Shown here: positions 15,628 through 18,889 of the stretch, in pieces
Numbering within the stretch: the stretch's first letter is position 1
How the letters are laid out: the number at the start of each line of letters is the position of its first letter
The notes under the pieces: model-generated
The model's input: the letters and a program-made list of their open reading frames with translations, nothing else
Told to the model about the DNA's origin: nothing
The model's database searches: none
Made by a program: the position numbers and the translations under genes
DNA from: Erysipelotrichaceae bacterium
GTDB taxonomy: Bacteria > Bacillota_I > Bacilli_A > Erysipelotrichales > Erysipelotrichaceae
Direction: 5' to 3'
Assembly: GCA_017418585.1 (NCBI GenBank)
Contig: JAFONG010000020.1
Location: 1 to 18,889 of the forward strand
Length of the DNA stretch: 18,889 bases

Positions 15628-17197
15628 TTCCGATACTCTTTTCCATTACGTGAATGTCTTCAGGATCGATGCTCAGAGATACGATATCTCCTTCTTCCTG
15701 AACTTCAGTGGTATGAACCTTATAGGTACGTCCTTCGGTAACGAAGGTTACGTCATAGTTTCCTTCCTTGATCTCCATCGGATCGAAATCGAATCGGACA
15801 TCGTCGATCTCGACTTCGTTTTCCGTTTCCAGATCCCAGGCATAGGCATCGGCCCAGTTCTTCAGGTCGACGGAAATCGCCATGGATTCCTGGATCTCAT
15901 CGATCGTCTTGTATACGTCGAAAGCCTGAATTCCGATCTTTTCGTCCTTGTCTTCGATGACCTTCGGCTGAACGACGTTGACATCCGCATTGACGCTTGT
16001 TCCGGCATCCGTCTTGAAGATGACCGGATACTTGCCGGCTTCCGCCTTGATGCTGTGGGCGACATGGGTGATGGAAATCTCTTCTTCCGTGTCAGCCTTC
16101 CAAGCCTGTGCGTTGGCACGCAGGATAAGTTCCTGATCGGTCAGCGTTTCAACGTCTTCAATATCCATCGTAAAGTCGGCAGCGCTCATCTTCTCGTTGG
16201 CAGCCTCGTTGTATACGTCTTCATTGCCCATGACATGCAGCTTGATTGTCTTGGCGGCACCGCGTTTCGTTTCAACGATAACCTCATAATGAACACCCTT
16301 GAACAGCACAGAAAGAACCTGACCGTTCATCTGTCCCTTGCCTTTCTTGCCAAGATGAATATCTTCCGGTCTGATGACGACATCGACCGGCTGTTTCGGC
16401 TTGAAATCATGGTCGACACAAGGGAAATCCTTGTCGTCGAAATTGACCAGATAGTCTTTCTTCATGATGCCGTCAACAATATTGGACTGTCCGATGAAGT
16501 TCGCGACATATCTGTTAACCGGCTCGTTATAGATCTCGGTAGGTGTACCGATCTGTTCGATGTTGCCGTCTTTCATGACGACGATCTTGTCCGACATCGT
16601 CAGCGCTTCTTCCTGATCGTGAGTGACGAAGATGAAGGTGATTCCTACTTCTTCCTGGATACGTTTCAGTTCCTGCTGCATTTCCTTACGCAGCTTGGCA
16701 TCCAAAGCGCTCAGAGGTTCATCCAGCAGAAGAACATCCGGTTCATTGACCAGAGCTCTGGCGATGGCGACACGCTGCTGCTGGCCGCCGGAAAGCTGTG
16801 TGACATCTCTTTTCTGGTAGCCGTCCAGACCTACCAGTTCCAGCATTCTATTGACCTTCGGTTCAATCAGGTCGTTGGCCATCTTCTTGATCCTTAAACC
16901 GAAAGCGACGTTCTCATAGACATTTAAATGAGGAAATAAAGCGTACTTCTGGAAGACCGTATTGATAGGACGCTGATAGGCAGGTACGTTCGAAATCTCT
17001 TCTCCGTTAAAAATGACCGAACCCTCGTCCTGATCCAAAAAACCGCCCAGGATCCTAAGCAGGGTCGTTTTACCGCAGCCAGATGGTCCTAACAGAGTAA
17101 CGAATTCATTCTCGTAGATATCCAGATTGATACCCTTTAATACCGTTTGACCATCGAAACTCTTTACAATATTTCTAAATTCAATCAACTTTTCCAT
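15614..17197 (-). CDS. potA: Spermidine/putrescine ABC transporter ATPase PotA with inserted beta repeats
   Basis: Cytoplasmic ATP-hydrolysing subunit of the polyamine importer. The ATPase domain is intact: Walker A GPSGCGKTT (37-45), Q-loop Gln83, signature LSGGQ (135-139), Walker B LLLDEP (156-161), D-loop ALD and switch His193. A TOBE-type domain follows (about 270 onward, VVIRPEDIHLG, then GQVLSVLFKGVHYEVIVE) and resumes at the end (GDIVSLSIDPEDIHVM). Between these halves lie about 180 extra residues (roughly 311-490) with two tandem repeats (337-409 and 421-500), making the protein 527 residues against about 350-370 normally. I chose the ATG at 17197 because GGAGG sits 8 nt upstream; a TTG at 17212 would put that site inside the gene. 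Its stop overlaps potB. Confidence 0.96.
   Translation of the reverse strand: MEKLIEFRNIVKSFDGQTVLKGINLDIYENEFVTLLGPSGCGKTTLLRILGGFLDQDEGSVIFNGEEISNVPAYQRPINTVFQKYALFPHLNVYENVAFGLRIKKMANDLIEPKVNRMLELVGLDGYQKRDVTQLSGGQQQRVAIARALVNEPDVLLLDEPLSALDAKLRKEMQQELKRIQEEVGITFIFVTHDQEEALTMSDKIVVMKDGNIEQIGTPTEIYNEPVNRYVANFIGQSNIVDGIMKKDYLVNFDDKDFPCVDHDFKPKQPVDVVIRPEDIHLGKKGKGQMNGQVLSVLFKGVHYEVIVETKRGAAKTIKLHVMGNEDVYNEAANEKMSAADFTMDIEDVETLTDQELILRANAQAWKADTEEEISITHVAHSIKAEAGKYPVIFKTDAGTSVNADVNVVQPKVIEDKDEKIGIQAFDVYKTIDEIQESMAISVDLKNWADAYAWDLETENEVEIDDVRFDFDPMEIKEGNYDVTFVTEGRTYKVHTTEVQEEGDIVSLSIDPEDIHVMEKSIGNEEL
15692..16225 (-). repeat. Two tandem Ig-like/DUF5011-like beta repeats inside PotA
   Basis: Repeat 1 (PotA residues 337-409) and repeat 2 (421-500) align by eye. 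ANAQAW..TEEEISI matches ADAYAW..TENEVEI; GKYPVIFKTDAGTSVNADVN matches GNYDVTFVTEGRTYKVHTTE. Both have the plan helix-like acidic start, AW core, G-Y-x-V-x-F-x-T strand pair. This is the look of repeats common in Bacillota surface proteins. Diverged DNA, so it is a protein-level repeat only. The boundary of repeat 2 with the TOBE strand KVHTT is ambiguous. Confidence 0.75.
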
Positions 17198-17220
17198 AGT
17201 CAGGTCCTCCAAATAAATAT

Positions 17221-17249
17221 ATTATAAGTTATTTTCACAGGTTTTAACA
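17221..17249 (-). promoter_or_regulatory. Putative promoter of the potA cluster
   Basis: A consensus -10 TATAAT (17226-17221) on the minus strand with, 17 nt upstream, a poor -35 TGTTAA (17249-17244). A start near 17214 would leave a leader of only about 17 nt, with the GGAGG site at once, so there is no room for a riboswitch. The weak -35 suggests an activator or modest expression. Confidence 0.55.
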
Positions 17250-17257
17250 TTATTTAG

Positions 17258-17286
17258 GAAAGAAAAAGGCTCTTAGCAGAGCCTTT
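17258..17286 (-). terminator. Intrinsic terminator after trxA
   Basis: AAAGGCTC (17286-17279) pairs perfectly with GAGCCTTT (17272-17265) around a 6-nt loop and runs into TTTTTCTTT on the minus strand. It starts 22 nt after the trxA stop and separates trxA from the potA cluster. Confidence 0.9.
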
Positions 17287-17308
17287 CTTAGATCATGATA
17301 TATTTCTG

Positions 17309-17617
17309 TTATTTCAGCGGTTCTTCGATGAAAGCCTTCACTCCGGCTTTGTCGCGATAGCCGTTCATCTTGGCAACGACAGCTCCATCCTTAAACAGGA
17401 ATACTGCCGGAATCGTCATAATATCCAGGCTTTCCGCCAGATCCATGTTGTCATCGACATTCACTTTCACAAACTCTATATCAGGGTATTCCCCGGATAC
17501 TTCTTCCAGCACAGGTCCCAGCATCTTGCAAGGTCCGCACCAGTCCGCAAAGAAATCCACAAGGACAGTACCGCTCTTGATCAGTTCATTGAATTCTTCT
17601 GTATTGATAATCTTCAT
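17309..17617 (-). CDS. trxA: Thioredoxin
   Basis: Small cytoplasmic thiol-disulfide oxidoreductase of 102 residues. The active site WCGPC is at 26-30, preceded by the conserved VDFFAD strand, and cis-Pro70 is in the TIPAVFLFKDG segment. A strong GGAGGTGGAAT ribosome site precedes the ATG. It is bounded by a possible promoter upstream and a terminator downstream, so it is likely a single-gene unit, though read-through from nagB is possible (59-nt gap). No thioredoxin reductase gene lies beside it. Confidence 0.98.
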   Translation of the reverse strand: MKIINTEEFNELIKSGTVLVDFFADWCGPCKMLGPVLEEVSGEYPDIEFVKVNVDDNMDLAESLDIMTIPAVFLFKDGAVVAKMNGYRDKAGVKAFIEEPLK

Positions 17618-17640
17618 ATTCCACCTCCTGTCATTAATTA

Positions 17641-17669
17641 TCTATATCTTTTCCAGAAATGGAAGTAAA
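17641..17669 (-). promoter_or_regulatory. Putative trxA promoter
   Basis: TTTACT (17669-17664), a 17-nt spacer and TATAGA (17646-17641) on the minus strand, in the 59-nt nagB-trxA gap. Its spacer holds a short inverted repeat, TTCCA-TTTC-TGGAA. Both hexamers are imperfect, so support is modest. Confidence 0.45.
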
Positions 17670-17676
17670 ATGCCCG

Positions 17677-18405
17677 TTATTTATCCAACAGTGCCGCTGC
17701 GGCTTCATCGACGATGACCGTAACATCCTCATGTCTCTGCAGAATGGATGCCGGACAGACTTCATCGACCGGCCCTTCCAGCATGTCTTTTACCGCCTTG
17801 GCCTTGTTTGCGCCGGTAGCGATCAGCAGGATGTGTTTCGCTTTCATGATCGTGCCGATGCCCTGAGTAACCGCCTGTGTCGGAACCTTGCTGATGTCGT
17901 TGTCGAAGAAACGGCAGTTGTCCTTGATCGTGGATTCCGCCAGATCCGTAACATGGGTCCCGGAATCGAATGGCGTACCAGGTTCATTGAAGGCGATATG
18001 TCCGTCAGAACCAATGCCTAACAGCTGAATATCGACCGGTGTTTCATCGATCATCTCATCGTATGCTCTAGCCTGTCCTTCCAGGTCTTCTCCCAGTCCT
18101 GAAGGAACATGAGCGTTTTCTTCCTTGATATCGATATGGTCAAAGAGATTCCTGTGCATGAAGGCGTAGTAGCTTTCAGGATGGGTAATAGGAAGCCCTA
18201 CGTATTCATCCAGATTGAAAGATCTGATCTCCTGGTAGGATGTACCATTCTCCTCATGATCGAAGACCATGCGGGCATACAGACCTAAAGGAGTCGAACC
18301 GGTTGCCAGCCCCAGAACCTTGCCCGGTTTCAGGTATTCCTTCATCACTTCAAAAGCCTTATCGGAAGCTTCGTCGTAATCTCTGACTTTAATCAAAGTA
18401 ATCAT
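17677..18405 (-). CDS. nagB: Glucosamine-6-phosphate deaminase
   Basis: Converts glucosamine-6-phosphate to fructose-6-phosphate plus ammonia, feeding amino sugars into glycolysis. Signatures: LGLATGSTPLGLYARM (phosphate loop), FNLDEYVGL (catalytic Asp), GIGSDGHIAFNEPGTPF (catalytic His) and the C-terminal DVTVIVDEAAAALL. I chose the ATG at 18405-18403 (242 residues), which aligns with other NagB starts and places GAGGG about 9 nt upstream. The ATG at 18414 would sit directly on that site. The length fits the short, B. subtilis-like form. nagA is not in the window. A TATAAT box just upstream suggests its own promoter. Confidence 0.97.
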   Translation of the reverse strand: MITLIKVRDYDEASDKAFEVMKEYLKPGKVLGLATGSTPLGLYARMVFDHEENGTSYQEIRSFNLDEYVGLPITHPESYYAFMHRNLFDHIDIKEENAHVPSGLGEDLEGQARAYDEMIDETPVDIQLLGIGSDGHIAFNEPGTPFDSGTHVTDLAESTIKDNCRFFDNDISKVPTQAVTQGIGTIMKAKHILLIATGANKAKAVKDMLEGPVDEVCPASILQRHEDVTVIVDEAAAALLDK

Positions 18406-18430
18406 ATTATTCATCCCTCTTTTCAATTCT

Positions 18431-18436
18431 ATTATA
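18431..18436 (-). promoter_or_regulatory. Putative -10 box of nagB
   Basis: Consensus TATAAT on the minus strand within CGCTATAATAG, 25 nt before the chosen nagB ATG. No convincing -35 is seen at 16-18 nt upstream, where the sequence is AT-rich and overlaps the end of the preceding gene. The promoter call is therefore tentative. Confidence 0.45.
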
Positions 18437-18452
18437 GCGTATTTTTAATCTT

Positions 18453-18889
18453 CTAAATGATCTCAAAGCTGTATCCGATCCGATATTCTTCTTTCGGAGA
18501 CAGAGTGATGTTTCCCGGTCTTTCTTCAAACGGAACATCTTCCGTGCCATCCAGCGTATTGACCCACGGTTCCAGACAGACAAACGGCGCATGAGGGGTC
18601 CACAGTGCAAAGATCCTGTACTGATCCGGTACACGCATGACGACTTTGTTTTCTCCGTCAGTCAGAGTAAAGACTTTGCTTTCAGGATCCTTTACGATAT
18701 AGGTCGGATACTTCTCGAACAGCTCGTAGGACAGATCCAGTCTTCCCCCTTCCACATCTTCTTTTTCAAACTCGATCCAATAGTCGCTGAACGTCTTTTC
18801 CGGAACCAGCGGACAGTTAAAGGCAGGATGCTGACCGAAACCGAAATACATGTCCTCTTCGTCTTTGTTGACGATCCGGTAATCGATAA
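18453..18889 (-). CDS. Aldose-1-epimerase-family protein (LacX/GalM-like), 5' end cut by window edge
   Basis: C-terminal half of a galactose-mutarotase-fold protein of the LacX type. The visible 145 residues contain the family stretch IDYRIVNKDEEDMYFGFGQHPAFNCPL, whose HPAF holds a likely catalytic His, then the WTPHAPFVCLEPW block with the conserved Cys-Leu-Glu-Pro-Trp, and a final LSPKEEYRIGYSFEI strand. The frame is open to the right edge, so the start is outside the window; there is no sign of damage. Members interconvert alpha and beta sugar anomers, but LacX-type substrates are mostly untested. The stop lies 47 nt before nagB with no terminator seen, so limited read-through into nagB is possible. 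Confidence 0.88.
   Translation of the reverse strand, partial: IDYRIVNKDEEDMYFGFGQHPAFNCPLVPEKTFSDYWIEFEKEDVEGGRLDLSYELFEKYPTYIVKDPESKVFTLTDGENKVVMRVPDQYRIFALWTPHAPFVCLEPWVNTLDGTEDVPFEERPGNITLSPKEEYRIGYSFEII

Noticed and set aside
15551..16897. Plus-strand open frame of 448 codons opposite potA and the start of potB
   Set aside because: It is antisense to confident genes, its translation shows no recognisable domain, and its length is explained by codon bias on the coding strand.
17198..17212. TTG start for potA five codons upstream
   Set aside because: The GGAGG ribosome site would lie inside the coding region; the ATG at 17197 has correct spacing.
17650..17663. Inverted repeat TTCCA-TTTC-TGGAA upstream of trxA as a terminator or operator
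   Set aside because: It has only five pairs and no T-run, so it is not a terminator; one weak repeat is not enough to call an operator.

Overview
The window is one end-to-end, minus-strand block of core genes from a low-to-moderate GC Bacillota genome. RpoB, RpoC, L10, L7/L12, DUF951 and the T-box and L10 leader RNAs are all of Bacillota type. Large lineage-specific additions in RpoB and RpoC, and an Asn at the rifampicin-pocket position equivalent to E. coli His526, suggest an Erysipelotrichia-like relative. That placement is inference from memory of the families and was not computed.

Reading in the direction of transcription (right to left): the 3' part of an aldose-1-epimerase-family gene (18453-18889, cut by the window edge); nagB, with its own -10 box; trxA, followed by an intrinsic terminator (17258-17286). 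Then comes a tightly packed cluster of eight genes, all with overlapping ends: potA-potB-potC-potD (polyamine ABC importer), dtd (D-aminoacyl-tRNA deacylase), a DUF951 gene, a HAD hydrolase and surE. No terminator is visible after surE. Thirteen bases after its stop begins the promoter of rplJ-rplL-ybxB-rpoB-rpoC. This second operon starts with an L10-type leader (three-way junction versus terminator) and ends at a strong terminator (1154-1186). Last is a separate unit: a T-box leader with an apparent AUG specifier controlling metQ, whose 3' end is off the window.

The genes cover transcription (RNA polymerase beta and beta'), the ribosomal stalk (L10, L7/L12), rRNA modification (YbxB/RsmC-like), translation quality control (Dtd), polyamine and methionine uptake, amino-sugar entry into glycolysis (NagB) and thiol redox balance (TrxA). 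Gene content is ordinary. The unusual parts are inside the genes: two tandem surface-protein-like beta repeats in the TOBE domain of the cytoplasmic ATPase PotA; a basic insertion of about 9 residues in RpoC beside the bridge helix; an expansion of roughly 130 residues in the RpoB lobe region; and the natural Asn in the rifampicin pocket.

The only gene-free stretch over 300 bases is 784-1192. It holds the rpoC terminator, the metQ promoter and the T-box leader. I found no tRNA, rRNA, CRISPR array, transposon or phage gene.
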